Numbered from the stretch's first letter, positions 47,020 through 59,356 are shown. The stretch is 64,000 bases of DNA from Alligator mississippiensis (GCF_030867095.1 NC_081829.1:55012491-55076490); one strand, 5' to 3'. Translations and numbers: made by a program. Notes: generated by a model not told the origin, from the letters alone.

Positions 47020-49240
47020 GTAAGTGTTTTTAGACGTACATCAGGTATCCAGGTTGTAGCTGTACTGGTCTAGAGGAAAAAGCAATCAGGACTTGTAGTA
47101 GAGATGATACCTTGCAATTAAAGGATTTTTTTTTGCAAAAATCTTGTTGATCTAATAAAAGATATCATCCCTAATACGAGTGCTGATTGCTTTAGACATA
47201 CATATTTCACATTATGTCTCTTAACATTGGAAAGTTTCCTTTACATGTTTTCATTTTGTGAATATTGCCCCCTATCTCCCTGGGTTTCATTGTTTGAAGG
47301 GTCCCTGATGCTTAGTTCCTTGGAGGAGGGGAGAAAGGTGCTCCTTTTTACCCTTTCCCTCCAATGTGAATAACTTTTGGGGCATTTAAACCTGCTCACT
47401 GCAAGGTAGAAAAACTCATTAGGTAAGTGTCTAGCCTTAAGGGTAATGATGTAAGTGTGAACAGGGCCAAGAAAGGGCATTAACATTCTGTGTTGATATG
47501 CTTCAGATCATGAAGTAATTTTCATGTGATAAAAGGGAAATTTTGTCTTCCTTTAGCTACAATGCAGGCTTGACAAAAGATGGGGGCAGGTTTGATGAGC
47601 TTTGATCAAAGGAGCAAAGTAGGGTACAGGTTATGGTGGTTATGGGTAATGGTCTTTACTTATCACAAAAGCAATTAAGGACCTTGCAAAAGGATTATGA
47701 ATGCCTGTTATCCCAGAATCTGAGGGGACAGATGTTCATATCGCCTGTAGTGCTACAGAAATGGTGCCTGTGCTACAGAAATGTTCCTGTTTGAAATAGG
47801 ACCTTTTGTGTATTGCTGTGGCATATGTAACATCTGTACTACAGAAGGGGTCTTTCATACCTCCATTATCCCACAGTGCTTTGCCCTCTCCCTCCACTCC
47901 CCTTCCAAGGGGTGGTAGGATGGAGAATTGTGGACTCCTTGACAGCCTTCTGCAGTGAGCTGTCAGAGTGCCTGCTGCTGGTTTGGCCACTGGAGTAGCA
48001 GTAGCTAGCTGTTAGATAGCCTCCCCCTTCTCCCCACCTGCAGTGGGTGAAGAGAAATGTTGCTCTGGAACCCAGAATATCAGCTGTTAAAAGTAGCCTG
48101 CCCTCTCCCAGGCTGGAGAAGGCAAACTGGTAGGCTGTCAGTAATCATTAGGTTTGCCTTCTCTGGCAGAGGAGAGAGCAGACTGTCAGTGATCGGGTTC
48201 ACAGATGGGCTCCCTTGAGAGCAGGGGGAGCAAAGGAACATCCTTTTGCTCCATGACTGAGGAGCATGCCTTTGGCAACTTTTTGGCACTCAAGATGGGG
48301 GGGTGAGGGGGTTCTGAACATGTACATACCCACATAATGCTATATTTGTGTTGCTCTACAGATGAATGTGTGTTCAAGGCTTAAGTGACATTATAATTTG
48401 TACCCATGGGGTGGCTCTTTGCTGCTTTAAATAGAGACAAATCTTTCTTACAGGATATGGTAGGGGAAGTGAGGGATGTGGATTGTGGCAGAATGGAATG
48501 ACAGTCTGCAAGGTGTAGGCAGGAGTGACCCCACAGATCTTCAAGATCTTGCAGGACAGGGAAAGAACCAGGTCTCGGGGTGGTCAGGAAAGGATTTCAG
48601 TATTTCAAACTAGTCTTTTTTTTATTTGGAGACCAAGCAAGGTGTCTTACAGGTTTATAGGTACAGCTTAACTGGTGACCCTAGCAATAGAAAACCACAG
48701 GTGAAAAAGAAAGATGCACACTGGAACATTTTTTATTATCCGGACCTTAATTTCTGGTCTTGTAAATAAAATACAAATGGAGAGTTAGGTGATCTGGGTT
48801 CTTTTCCCAGATCTGTCCTGTGTGACTATGGGTTTTGTCTCTCCCTGTTTAAAATGAGCTCCCAGTTCCACTGTTTACAATGAATTAATAATACTTCCCT
48901 GCTTCACTGAGTATTGTGAAGATTCATTCATGAATATATGTAAATAATGTAGATTATTATGGAAATTGCTATAGAAGTGCAAAGTATTAATGTTGTTGTG
49001 TGTTATAATTTAGAAAAAAATCCATGAGTAGTTTATTGGATGATAACAAATTGCACATTGTATTTTATTAATTCTTTAAGGTATCTGTTAATATACAAAT
49101 CATTAATCATGATTAAAACCTTTAAGATTTTACGCATTTAATTTGGGAAATAACCCAATAAATTAATGTGTATAGGTATTTTTTAACATTGTGAATACAT
49201 TTTGTACACAATCAATTTAATTTTCTCGTTCTTCTGGCAG
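47020..49240 (+). other. TET1: TET1 intron 4
   Basis: From donor GTAAGT to acceptor TTCTTCTGGCAG. The first 180 bp hold an inverted repeat copy (47041-47197). A segment at 48060-48290 has short internal inverted repeats (GGAGAAGGCAAAC against GTTTGCCTTCTC), possibly a decayed MITE. The rest is unique-looking, AT-rich DNA without recognised genes. Confidence 0.85.
47041..47197. repeat. Fold-back copy of the TTTTATTAGACCAAC-family repeat
   Basis: The left arm is in + orientation (GGTATCCAGGTTGTAGCTGT ... AAAGCAATCAGGACTTGTAG) and matches 24480-24550. The right arm is a reverse-complement copy (TTGCAAAAATCTTGTTGATC ... GAGTGCTGATTGCTTT). The ends AAAGCAATCAGGAC and GTGCTGATTGCTTT face each other, so the transcript could fold into a long imperfect hairpin. 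It begins 21 bp after the exon 4 donor site. Confidence 0.75.
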
Positions 49241-49331
49241 AGCAAATTATAGAGAAAGATGAAGGCCCATATTATACACACCTTGGGACCGGACCAAGCA
49301 TTGCCGCCGTCAGGGAAATAATGGAGAACAG
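49241..49331 (+). CDS. TET1: TET1 exon 5 (Cys-rich domain)
   Basis: It encodes residues 1571-1601 (partial): [20 protein letters not shown] and then [10 protein letters not shown]. The run is nearly invariant among TET1/2/3 and forms the N-terminal part of the Cys-rich subdomain, which wraps the dioxygenase core and binds zinc. Enters in phase 1 (G|AG gives Glu) and leaves in phase 2 (AG|G gives Arg). Acceptor CTTCTGGCAG and donor AACAG|GTGAGA are canonical. At 91 bp it is too short to stand out as an open frame and was found by joining to exon 4. Confidence 0.96.
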
Positions 49332-51028
49332 GTGAGAAAAAAAACAGTGCAGCTTGTAGTACTACATACATTTTATTACTTGCAAAAACAAAATAAATAA
49401 CAATATAGGAAGGGTGATTGAGCACATCAGGGTCCCAGGGGCAGCCGTGGTGCCCCCTGGTGACTTTGCAACTGTGCCCTGCTCTGCCTGTAGGGTGTCC
49501 TCCTTTCTGTCTTGGCTCCCCACACCTTGATGAAATAATAAGATAAAAAGGTAGGCTGCCTATGGGCTTTCACGTGGGCCCCACTGGGGTTCCCCAGCTC
49601 CCTACTGGTCTCTACTATACTATTTCCAGGACCCTTGCTGAGCCTCTCTACGGCTGTGCCACTGTGGGGCACCTGCAACCTTAAGGGCTAATTGCATGGC
49701 TCCGTTCCTCCCCTACACCATGCCCCAAGCCTCCTGGGTGTTACTGTGATGTTGTTTGCCTGCTGGAGTTTCAACATCCTTAACCGCCACCCCTTTCCTC
49801 TTAGCTAGGCCTTCTAGCCCAGGCCTACTGTATCAGACCTGGCGTTGAGGCACCATCTCTAGTTTAGCCCTTTTGGGCATTGGGCCCTTGGCTGTGCCTC
49901 TCTTGGGCTTTTGGCTCCTGGCCCCTATGTGGCTCTGTGGCCTCACACTCTGTCCACTCTGGGTTCAAATGTCACTTGGGCCTTGAGCCTGCCCCTGGCA
50001 GGGCTCAAGGCGATTGTGTGCCCCATAGGCACTAATGGGATCTCTGTGTACCACCCCTTACAGTCCCAACCCATACCACCAGTTTAACTTCAGCACAACC
50101 TAAAAATAAGCCCCTGGGTTAGAACATAAACACCAAAAGGGGTAACAGCCCTCTACCCCTTTGAGGAAAAACTTTCCCTCACCTCTCAGCTAAGATAGCT
50201 TCCAAGTCCTGGGCTATATTCTGGTGAGCTTCCCAAGCTTCACCAGTGAATCATATGCAACACTGCAGTCCCTTCAGGAGCCTTGCTGCCAGGTGCTTTT
50301 CCCCTTGTGGCTGCCAGAAAGAGACTGCCTGACCATCTCAGGCTCTGGGCTTATATAGCTCCTGAGTGAGTAAGCCCCCTTCCAGTCAGGTGAGTCTCTC
50401 ATTAGTCCCCTGCACCACCTGCAAGCAGCCTCACAGGCTATTAGCTCCATTAAAGGAGCAAGCACACCCCAGTGCTCTGCTGCAGTGAAGATAGTGGATA
50501 GATAGAGGATAGATTTGCCTGCCTTTTTGCATTATTGATTTGTACAGCACCTTCCCACTCTCATGGACATGAATCGAACAGCTGCATCACATAATCTTTT
50601 CTTATCTTTTCATAACTTCAGTAGGTTTGGTTCAATCCTGCTGTGACCTGAGCACATTCAGTACCAATTAAAGTCAGTGGGGATGAAGGTTAGTACCTTG
50701 CCCAATTGAGCTTACAACAATCCTGGCTGCAGAAAAACAGGCCACAGCAGAAATAGGTTAATCTAATAAACAAATAAGGTATTAGAATACATTCACTACA
50801 TATAGAAATTGAAGAGATGACCTCTTCCTCCAAAATGACACTCATTTAGGAGCAGTCCTTTCTTGGAAAAAAAGAGAAGCACTTCAGTGTGGGCTTTGAT
50901 TTTAGACAGCTGTACTTTTGACAACTTAAAGTAGGTATTTTGTTTCTATCCAATTCAGAGCTTAAAAGGTCATAATGTCTCTAAAACGGATTCTAGATTG
51001 TAATCGTAACATGTTTTTTCTTATACAG
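49332..51028 (+). other. TET1: TET1 intron 5
   Basis: From donor GTGAGA to acceptor TTCTTATACAG. The segment 49405-50575 is GC-richer and probably transposon-derived; its right part is a repeat that recurs inverted at 55695-55800. It includes a TATA-like TTATATAG at 50350. The remainder (50600-51000) shows nothing specific. Confidence 0.8.
49405..50575 (-). repeat. Probable transposon-derived block; right end repeated at 55.7 kb
   Basis: It is compositionally distinct from the surrounding AT-rich intron. The right end (about 50461-50573: GCACACCCCAGTGCTCTGCT ... CTTCCCACTCTCATGGAC) has an inverted copy at about 55695-55805. TATA-like sequence and a length near 1.1 kb would fit an LTR on the minus strand, but I could not identify TG/CA ends with a target duplication. 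The class is unresolved. Confidence 0.4.
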
Positions 51029-51122
51029 GTATGGAGCTAAAGGAAGCGCTGTAAGAATAGAGGTAGTGGTTTATACAGGGAAGGAAGGAAAAAGTTCTCA
51101 GGGGTGTCCAATTGCCAAGTGG
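51029..51122 (+). CDS. TET1: TET1 exon 6 (Cys-rich domain)
   Basis: It completes Arg1601 and encodes residues 1602-1632: [20 protein letters not shown] followed by [11 protein letters not shown]. The [17 protein letters not shown] motif is a hallmark of the TET Cys-rich domain, and the Cys in GCPIAKW is conserved in the family. Acceptor TTATACAG; donor TGG|GTAAGT in phase 0, the same place as in mammalian TET1 (before the VLRR segment). This is the last TET1 exon in the window. The HxD-type iron-binding catalytic core is encoded further right. Confidence 0.96.
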
Positions 51123-52955
51123 GTAAGTTTTTCTATTGCAGTAGTAGAATTCAGTTTTATTATGATGTTTAAATTTGACTTATGTTATCGTTTTGCAGTA
51201 GAACAAGTACCTGGTTCTCCATTGTGTATCTAGTTTTTCATAGGCATCTCCTTGAGTGTTTGAGCTTGGGAAAACTTAAAATTACAGTATCTTGTAATTG
51301 AATTTGTTATAGAAAGATACAAAGGCCCTTACAAGAGTTAGAAAAGCAATCAAATCAAGGGCAGGAGGGTCATGAGAGTGTCTGAAAGGCAGAGTTAACT
51401 AAGACTTCATATACAAGTTCATATCATTTGGGAGAGTTCTCCTGGTTTTGTTTTCCTGGTAGAAGAATTTAACTATTGATGCCTGAACAGACATTTGAAT
51501 TCTGAGTCCCTGAAGAGCAGAAAGCTTGCAGTACTGATGCTGCATAGCTACAGGGCCCTTGTGCACACATCTCAGCATGCTCTGCAGGCTCCATCAGTCT
51601 GCCTGAAGGCAGATGGCTACCCTGTGCAGTGTTGCCCTGATCGGTTGAACCAAGCTGATCTGGGTCAACCTGTGTCTCCCTGCAGCTTAATGTGGAGCTC
51701 GTGGAGCGTGTTCTGCTCCCTGTTTAGCTGGAGCAGTAGAGTACAGAAAACAACACACTGTCTTCTGGAAAGGGGTGGGGGAGGGTGAGAACAAAGCACC
51801 CTGGGATGCAGGAATGCAGTGCTGTGGCTTTTTTCAGACAATAATGTTTACAAACATTGTCTCTCCCAAGAGAAACTCTCCCTTGAATGATTTAACCGTG
51901 GTTGTTCCCAGGTTATTTTTCTCCCAGAATATTCTTTTTTGCTGTGGGAGAAAAATCCTGAACATCTGTACACTTTGGTTTCTACTGGGAGAACAGTGAC
52001 TCTCCCAGGAGAAACTGAATGTCTGTACATGGCATTGTTATTGTGAGTGAAGGATATAAAGGGATGTATGGTTGCTCTCATGAGCTGAAGTGCTGTGCAT
52101 TAACATTTTAAAAATACCTCTCAGTTCTCCTAATGCCTAAAGATAACAAAATGATAAAAAGATAACAAAAGAAGTGGATCAGGAAGTTCAGCTTAATCTA
52201 CTATCGAGTTCATTACTATCTTAAGGACATTTTTAGAAAGGTAGATGTTATAGTGTTAGTTTTCACCCTAAGTATTGTAGCACTTATTGTTCTTGGGAGT
52301 CAGGAAATGAAGAAACAAAAATAAACTCCAGGAAAAGTTGTAATAAAAATGTTGTTCATTATTCTTACTGGAACCACTGATATATGCAGAAGTAGATTTT
52401 CAATCTGGCAAAGTAGGTTTTGGAAATTTGCATGATTTCACTGGTGGTTGTTTCAGAAACATTATTGTTGCCTATATAGGACCACGCAATTGCAAGTAGA
52501 TTTGGAAACTTATTTCATATTTGAATGTTTGGTGAAAATATATACACAGCATTTATAGTACTGTCTGTGGCAGTGCACAGACAGTATTATAAATACTTTT
52601 TTAGACTTAGTAACTCTTCCTCACAGAGAGTGCATTGTGTGTGCATGATGCTGTCAAATTAATTTGTTTTGAAGTGAATTAGCACCAAGGAAAAAGGTTA
52701 TCAAGTTTCTTTCATGGAGGAAAACTAGTTACATATACCTCTAACTCAGGTAGAATTATGTAATTTTGCTCAAAGTTTCAATCAAATAATAATGACCTTT
52801 GAACTGCAGAGAGAGACATGAAATTTCAATCATTTTTTTAAATTATAAGCAACTGAAAGGATAAATTTAGAATAAAATGGCCTTCTCAACTTTGACTCAG
52901 CTATTGCCATGCTCAGTTGTACAGCATCCAAGATTTATATAAAACATTAGTAGAT

Positions 52956-53315
52956 CAGGGGTGTAAAGCTCATCTGGCGCTTGGGGCCAGATGTATGACA
53001 CAGGGCTGGTCTGCAAGCTAGGTCAGACCCACGTAGTGACCCTGCACGTGAGATTCAGCAGATGTGGAGCAGCCAGAGTGGGCACTGTAGTCAATGCAGT
53101 CCTGTTCTGGCTGCTCTGTGGCCATATTGCATGCATTGACTAGTCTGGGCTGCTCTAGGACACACCTGGTACTGCCCGATGGCAGCTGCTCCGAGACCAA
53201 CACAGCATATGCGGCCTGTGGGTCAGCTCGTGAGACCCACAGGCGTTGCCAGGGGCCAGATGATAGGGGTCAGTGGGCCAGATCCAGCCTGTAGACTGCA
53301 TCTTTGACACCTCTG
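52956..53315. mobile_element. hAT-like non-autonomous element, 360 bp
   Basis: It starts CAGGGGTGTAAAGCTCATC and ends GCATCTTTGACACCTCTG; the inverted ends share CAG[GA]GGTGT-AA. The interior contains GGGCCAGAT motifs near both ends and a GC-rich core without a transposase. Target duplications are not evident. Confidence 0.55.
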
Positions 53316-54042
53316 CAATAAACTGTTAGGTACCTGTATAATGATTAGTTATAAAACTTTCATCTAGCCATGCTTAATATGATAGTATTAAACACAGACC
53401 CCATTATGGTATTATACAAAGGACTGACTGTATAGGGGAAAAGCAGTTTTAGGATGATAGAGACAAAATGTCTACAGAGTCAGTTTCTTTGACCTCTCTG
53501 TTTCTAAAGAAATTGAAAGGGGAATCTAATTATAGTGAAACTAGACATCCTTCTTCTGTACTTAGGCTTGGCAAAATTCAATTTTTATTTTTTTAAATAA
53601 TTTTGACAGCCAAAATAAATATTTATTTTTAAGCATTTATTCAGATTTTTATAGATTTAAACTTTCAGGATCGCGTTAAATTAGCATGCAGGGGTGCATG
53701 CACGCACACATGCACTCACACACGTACTCACAAACATGCTCACTTCCTCCTCCAGCCTAGCATACAGGTGTGGGGGAAGTTGCTGTGCTGCCGAACTGTC
53801 AGCCCACCTTCCAGCACCTGTGTACAGCACCACTGAACTCAGCACCTGCTTTCTTTGTCCTGTGGCAGTTGCTGCCCCCAAGCATCTTCTGCTCCCTGAC
53901 AAGGAAACCTCTGGCTGCTGTAGCAGCATCTGCTCCCTGCAGCCAGCAGCTCACTCTGCCTGCTGGCTTCCACCAAGTTTGCAAGGGAGGGCCCAGCTGG
54001 GTTGCACCCTGCAGGTATTGAGCTCAAGCTGGAGAGGTGGGA

Positions 54043-54062
54043 GCACGCACGCATGCGCGCGC
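54043..54062. repeat. Alternating purine-pyrimidine tract
   Basis: GCACGCACGCATGCGCGCGC is a perfect 20-bp alternating run with Z-DNA-forming character. A diffuse CA-rich stretch (53697-53735) lies 0.3 kb upstream in the same GC-rich block. Confidence 0.8.
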
Positions 54063-55461
54063 TCCCATCCACCTCCATCTCCATCTGCTACTCAGCAAGG
54101 AGCCTGCCTGGGTACTGCAGCAACAGTCTAGTCTTACTGCCTTTTTTATAAATTTAAATTATTAACAATGGAAATACTTTTCCATCAGTCTGTGCATGTG
54201 AGGTGAACTCGCAGTTTACCAGTAAAAATTGAATCCCACGAAGCCTAACTTTACTGTACTGTAACACAGTTTTTCAACGTCTTCAAAGTGGTGATTATCT
54301 GACACAGCGATGACATTTAAAAGTTTTAAAGGCTTTTTTCTCTAGCTGTCAGGAGGAAGGTTAGAAACTTGTTTGGCTAATTTTAGCTGTCTTTCTGATA
54401 GAGTTTTGTAGAGTGGTTTTAATGAATTTCTTCCCTCTCCTATATGGCCAGTGATTTATCTGTGCAAGTTACACTTATTTTGGCTTGAAGGCTGAGTGTG
54501 TGAGTTTAATATTTTCACTGTCAATACAAGATATTCATAGAAAATGGACAAATTTTGGATTCAAGCATGGCAGAATAATTTTAAATGTCATCTGCTTAGG
54601 GTATTTTAGGATGGAAGATATTTTAGGATTGAAACAGATTATGTAATATATCGATAACCATTAAGTCCTCTCACTGGCAGTTTACCCCCTAATATTAATT
54701 TCCTCTTAAAATATTATTTAGGTAATCCTAGATGAGTGCCAGGTGCTTTATCTACATATAATTACACAGGTCTTTGCCACAAAGGGATTGTACACACAAA
54801 AAAGGGCTGAAATTCCCTTCGTTTTTGGTCTTTTTCAGATTTCTATTTTTTAGATTTATATCTGCTGAAATACTGGATTTGGCCTGATCAGCTATTTTCC
54901 TGACCTTTCTTTTAAAAATTGTGTAAACTTTCTTTAAGATCTTTTCTTTATTTTACTTTCCTAGAAAAATAAAGATCTGGTTTCTCTGTACTTCTGTGTA
55001 TTTATTCTGTGATCTTTGGGTGAAATTCTGACCCTACTGAGGTAAATGGTAAAGCCCAAACTGACTTAAATAGTGCCACAGTTCTCCTTTGACTGCACTT
55101 CATACTTTAAGTGCTGTCAGCTATACCCATAACACTGATTTTGTAATCAGGTTAGTTAAATTGTAGATGGTGCTGAAAAAGAGACCTCATTGTTTCCTTA
55201 TTCAGGGAAAAATAATTTAAACTTTTAATATTTTTGTAATTGCATTTGATTAATGATGAGTGTTATACTGCAGGACACAATTCTGCCTGTGATATTAATT
55301 TTCTTTTAGTGTAATCAATACGCAGTCAGCCACCAACTCCTTGCTTGTGTCCTGGTATTTGAGTGGATGCCTTCCCTTTTATTTGCTCTTTTGAACTTAG
55401 TGTCATTACCTTACATTTCTACTACTGACTGGTAAATCATTTAGTGCTAGTATTTTTAGGG

Positions 55462-55991
55462 CATGTCTACATGTGCCTGTAGGGTGACATTGCTACTGTG
55501 CTGTGCTTTAATACTTCCTTTCCATGATGAAGTAGCAGCCAATACTGTGCCGTATGCCAGGTGCACGGTTATTTTTAGCTGCTATTTTGCCATAGCTGCA
55601 CACTATAATGAGGGAACATGCCACAAGAGCCGTCCCTCAGGTACAGCAAATTGGGGTGACTGCCCCAGGCCCTGCACTTTGGGGAGCCACCTCAATTCAT
55701 GTCCATGAGAGTGGGAAGGTGCTGTACAAATTAATAATGCAAAAAGGCAGGCAAATCTATCCACTATCTTCACTGTAGCAGGGCACTGGGGTGTGCCTGC
55801 ACCTACAGCTGGCGGCTCAGCCCCGCACTGTGGAAGAAGCACAGAGACCACCCTCCCTTCATGAGGGTACCACAGCCCCACACAGTGTTAAGGGGACCTG
55901 ACACAGGCTCATTTGCCCTGGACCCTGCACCCCGCTCATGTCGGCTCTGCGTGCCGCTACGGCGAAGTAGCTGCTGGTCATATGTAGACAT
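55462..55991. mobile_element. MITE-like element with CATGTCTACA termini
   Basis: The left end CATGTCTACATGTG (55462) and right end CATATGTAGACATG (55978-55991) are inverted repeats matching at 13 of 14 bases. The left motif resembles that of the repeat at 856. The interior includes the sequence shared, inverted, with 50461-50573, so it is composite or that segment is part of the family. Non-coding. Confidence 0.5.
55695..55805 (+). repeat. Repeat segment, inverted copy of 50461-50573
   Basis: GTCCATGAGAGTGGGAAGGT, GCTGTACAAATTAATAATGC, AAAAAGGCAGGCAAATCTAT and AGGGCACTGGGGTGTGC match the reverse complement of 50461-50573 closely. The two copies are about 5.1 kb apart in opposite orientation, on either side of exon 6. 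Confidence 0.8.
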
Positions 55992-56723
55992 GTATAGTTG
56001 CTAGTCCCACCCAGTACCTTAGCAGCGTTTGTGACAAGAGCTAAGTGAATCATTCCTACCAAACAACTTAATGAGCATAGTCTCTTTTCCTGTTCTTAGC
56101 ATTTCAGTGGTTAAATCAAGATTTACTATAATTCATTTACGTGAAAGGTTTTGGTAATTCATTTTCCATATAGGTTGGTTATCAACAGTTAATTCTGCAC
56201 CTGTTTCTGCACCAGTGCAGTCAAAGAGATGCATCATAGCTTCAGTGGACATAATGCCAGGACTTTCAGTGTCTATAGGATTTATATTGCTTCCTATCCA
56301 TTCCTTCTGTCATTCCAATGTGCATTGGCTTGGGCTTATAAAGAAAGTTTTAAAAAATTATCTGGAGCTTTGCATAGAGGTAGTGGATAACCAGATATAG
56401 AAAATTTTATGGAACTTGGAACACTTTCAGTTTTATACAGTATGGGCATGTCCAGACAAGCGAGCACATGCCTGTTGCAACATCTCAAAGCAGTTTGAGA
56501 TGCCGCAAGAGGCATGCTAGGAATGCAAAAAAAGTTCCTTCTATTACATATTTGCAGCATGGACTCTTATTTTGATATCGGGAAATCCTGGTATTAAAAA
56601 CAAAAACACACCAGAAAAAAGTAGCCCAGGGCACATTCTTAGAGCATGCCCTGAGGCAACTGGAGTATGGGTCCTGTATAGAGATGCTCTAGCACCCGCC
56701 AGAGGATCTCTATAGCTGCCCTA

Positions 56724-58693
56724 TAGGCCTGTGCGAAGCAGCTGATATTCGCTTTGGATTCGGATTTGGCCAATTTGGGGCACAGTGATTCAATTCAGTG
56801 ATTCAGATCACTGTCCTGAATTGATTCAGCCGAATCTGATTTGGAGATTTGGCTGCTGCCAAATCTCTGAATCACCCAGGCCCATCCCCTTCCTGTTTTC
56901 CCAGCCCTGACAATGGCTGCCCCGCCTGCCCCAGCTCCCAGCACTTGGGAAAAAATAAGCCCCAACTCACTGGCTGCTGCCAGGGGTGATCCCCACTGCC
57001 CCATGCTGTGTGGGGGGCTTTGCACAAGCCCCCCGATTCTCCCCGCTGTCCCAGCCCCTCCCCCATGGTTGCCCCGCCCACCCACAGCTCCAGCCCTTTA
57101 AGGTAAAAAAAAAATGAGAAAACCCCCTGGATTCACCAGTTCCTGCCAACAGGGGGGTGATCCCTGCTGCCCCATGCCATGTAGGGGGCTCTGCACAAGC
57201 CCCCCAAAGCCCTGAGGCCCTGCAGGAGCTTAAAGGGCCAGAGCTGGGAGGGGGGAACGGGGGGGTCAGGGGGCTTGTGGCGAGCCCCCCATGTAGCGTG
57301 GGGCACTGGGGGCAGCGGGGATCGCCTCCCCACCACCCGGCAGCACCCAGTGAGTTAGGGCTTTTATTTAAAGCACTGGGAGCTGGGGTGGGCAGGGCAG
57401 CCATAGGGGGGCTGGGGGAGTGGCCAGGGTGTGGCAGGGCACTGTTTGTGCCTGCCACTTCAAGGGCCTGGAGCTAGCAGCTGCCAGGTGCCTGATGAGG
57501 GCAGCCATTTTGAACCTAGGGCTGACCATATAAACAGGGCAGTTTTGCTGCTGCAGTCCAGGCAACAACATCGCCTGGCCGGAGGGCTGCTGGTATCACC
57601 TGGAGGTAAGGGAGGCGCTGTAGGGGATGGTCAGGAGGCTCCTGGTCCTGGGCATGACCTAAAACTGCACCCTGCAGGGAGTGGGTGGCCTGGTGGTGCT
57701 CTCAGTGGCATGGGAGCCCCCAGGAAATGCCAGGCCATTTATCACCCTGGTGAAAGGTGGGTCGGGGTGCCTTAACCCCTAGTCCCCACAACCAGGTGGG
57801 TTCCCCACTTTTTAGGGTCTGGAAGGTGGAACCCCAGAGAGAGAGAGTGGGGCCATAGACTTGCACCTGTCTGGACATCCCCTGACTGGTCAATGCTGGG
57901 GCCAGGACCTGAAGAGTCAAAGGGCCAGGGGCCCACCACGAGGAACGCCCAAGAGCTGAGGGCCTGGGGTTCTGACTGGGCTAGAGGTGGGCCAGGGCTA
58001 GTAGCCAAAGGTCCCAGGGGGGGACCGCCCCCAGAAGGGGAAGCAGTTCAGGGAGCTATGCTGCCCAGGATGAAGGCAGATTAGGCCGCCAGAATGGAGG
58101 GATCTTAGAGGGGTCCTGACTGGAGAAGTCTGGGGCCCAGCGTGGGGCCAGTGATTGTTGAGAACATCTGGATGCCAACTGTGAGGCTTGGGCTGCGGTG
58201 TAGGGGAGGAACGGAGCTGCAGATAGCGCCCCCTGGCATCGGGGCAAGAAATGGGCAGCCTCCCGCTTGATTAACATTTTTTAATTAATTTCCAACAAGG
58301 CATGGTGGGTGAGAAGGTGGGCAGTTAGCCCAGAAACAGGTGGGCAGGCCACAGTGAGATTGGCCCAGAGTAGGCCCCCCTGTTACACAGGGGTTGGGGG
58401 GAGCTGGGGGAGCAGGCAGGGGATGGGGGCTCGCAGGGGTCCCCCCATGGTCCCCTCCCCCACCTGCCCTCTACCTACAAACTCCGAGTCTAGCTCCAGC
58501 TCCCTGCTGCAGCCCACAGGAACTGTCCGAATCACTGAAACTCGCTGAATGTTTTCCAAAGATTCAGAGAGCTTCAAATTGATTCGGACCTTTTTACTGG
58601 TCCCTTGATTGAATTTGGATTTGGAGATTTGGCCACCGAATCAGGTCGAATCTCCTCCAAATCAAATCAACACCAAAAATTCACACAGTCCTA
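56724..58693. mobile_element. hAT-type non-autonomous element, 1.97 kb, with TIRs and TSD
   Basis: The termini TAGGCCTGTGCGAA and TTCACACAGTCCTA are inverted repeats (12 of 14). They are flanked by CTGCCCTA at the left (56716-56723) and CTGCCCTG at the right (58694-58701), an 8-bp duplication with one mismatch, the hAT size. Subterminal regions are rich in GATTCGGATTTGG/GATTCAG repeats, facing each other at the two ends (56755-56870 and 58520-58670). The GC-rich core has direct repeats (GCACAAGCCCCCC twice; GTGATCCC[CT]GCTGCCCCATG twice) and an inverted copy (about 57240-57420). No transposase motif is present, so it depends on a partner. Long GC-rich open frames within it are not genes. Confidence 0.8.
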
Positions 58694-59340
58694 CTGCCCT
58701 GTTCTCCTGCTGCTCCAGCATGCTGCTTCAACCACTCCCACAAACCCCACCACCCACATACCCAGCCACAAACCCTACACCTCCCCCAAACCCCTGCACA
58801 AGCCCCATATCTTCCCAACAAACCTCACCCCCACAAACCATAAACCCCCACACCCCACTCACAAATCTCAAGACCCTGAGTGACCAGCTGACCTGCTAGC
58901 AAGAGCTGCAGCTTCAGGGGCAACTGCTACATTGCAGCCCTGCCCCATGTCCACACCAGTGCTGGGACATGCAGCCCCATCCTGGGGGTGCTTCTGGTCC
59001 CAGGAACCACTTGTGTGTGTGTGATGGACTGGGGGGGAGGGGGGGAGGTTGCAGTAGGGGTGTGCGAGAGAGAGAAAGATGGGGGTCGGAGGTGGGGTAG
59101 TGCTCTGTGTAGGAGAGGCCACCAGAGCCAGGCTTAGAGCCCCCCTAGCTTCCAAAAGCAGCCTGTGCAGGGGGGGCCAGTCTGGAAGGGAAGGGGCTTG
59201 CCCAGCCCAGTCCCTGAGCCCTACACAAGGGCTTCCCAGTGTTGGCTACAAATGTCCAGCTCAGGATCCTTAAAATTCTAGTTTATTAGGCAGATTGAAA
59301 CACTGTAATGAGTTAAGTCATAAACCTTGGGGCTGGTCCC

Positions 59341-59356
59341 CACACACACACACACA
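59341..59356. repeat. CA microsatellite
   Basis: A run of eight CA units in a block (59270-59940) of probable but unassigned repeat origin. Confidence 0.8.

Noticed and set aside
56795..58600. Several GC-rich open frames on both strands (up to 163 codons)
   Set aside because: All lie inside the hAT-type non-autonomous element. They are Pro/Gly-rich and reflect its repeated GC-rich core.
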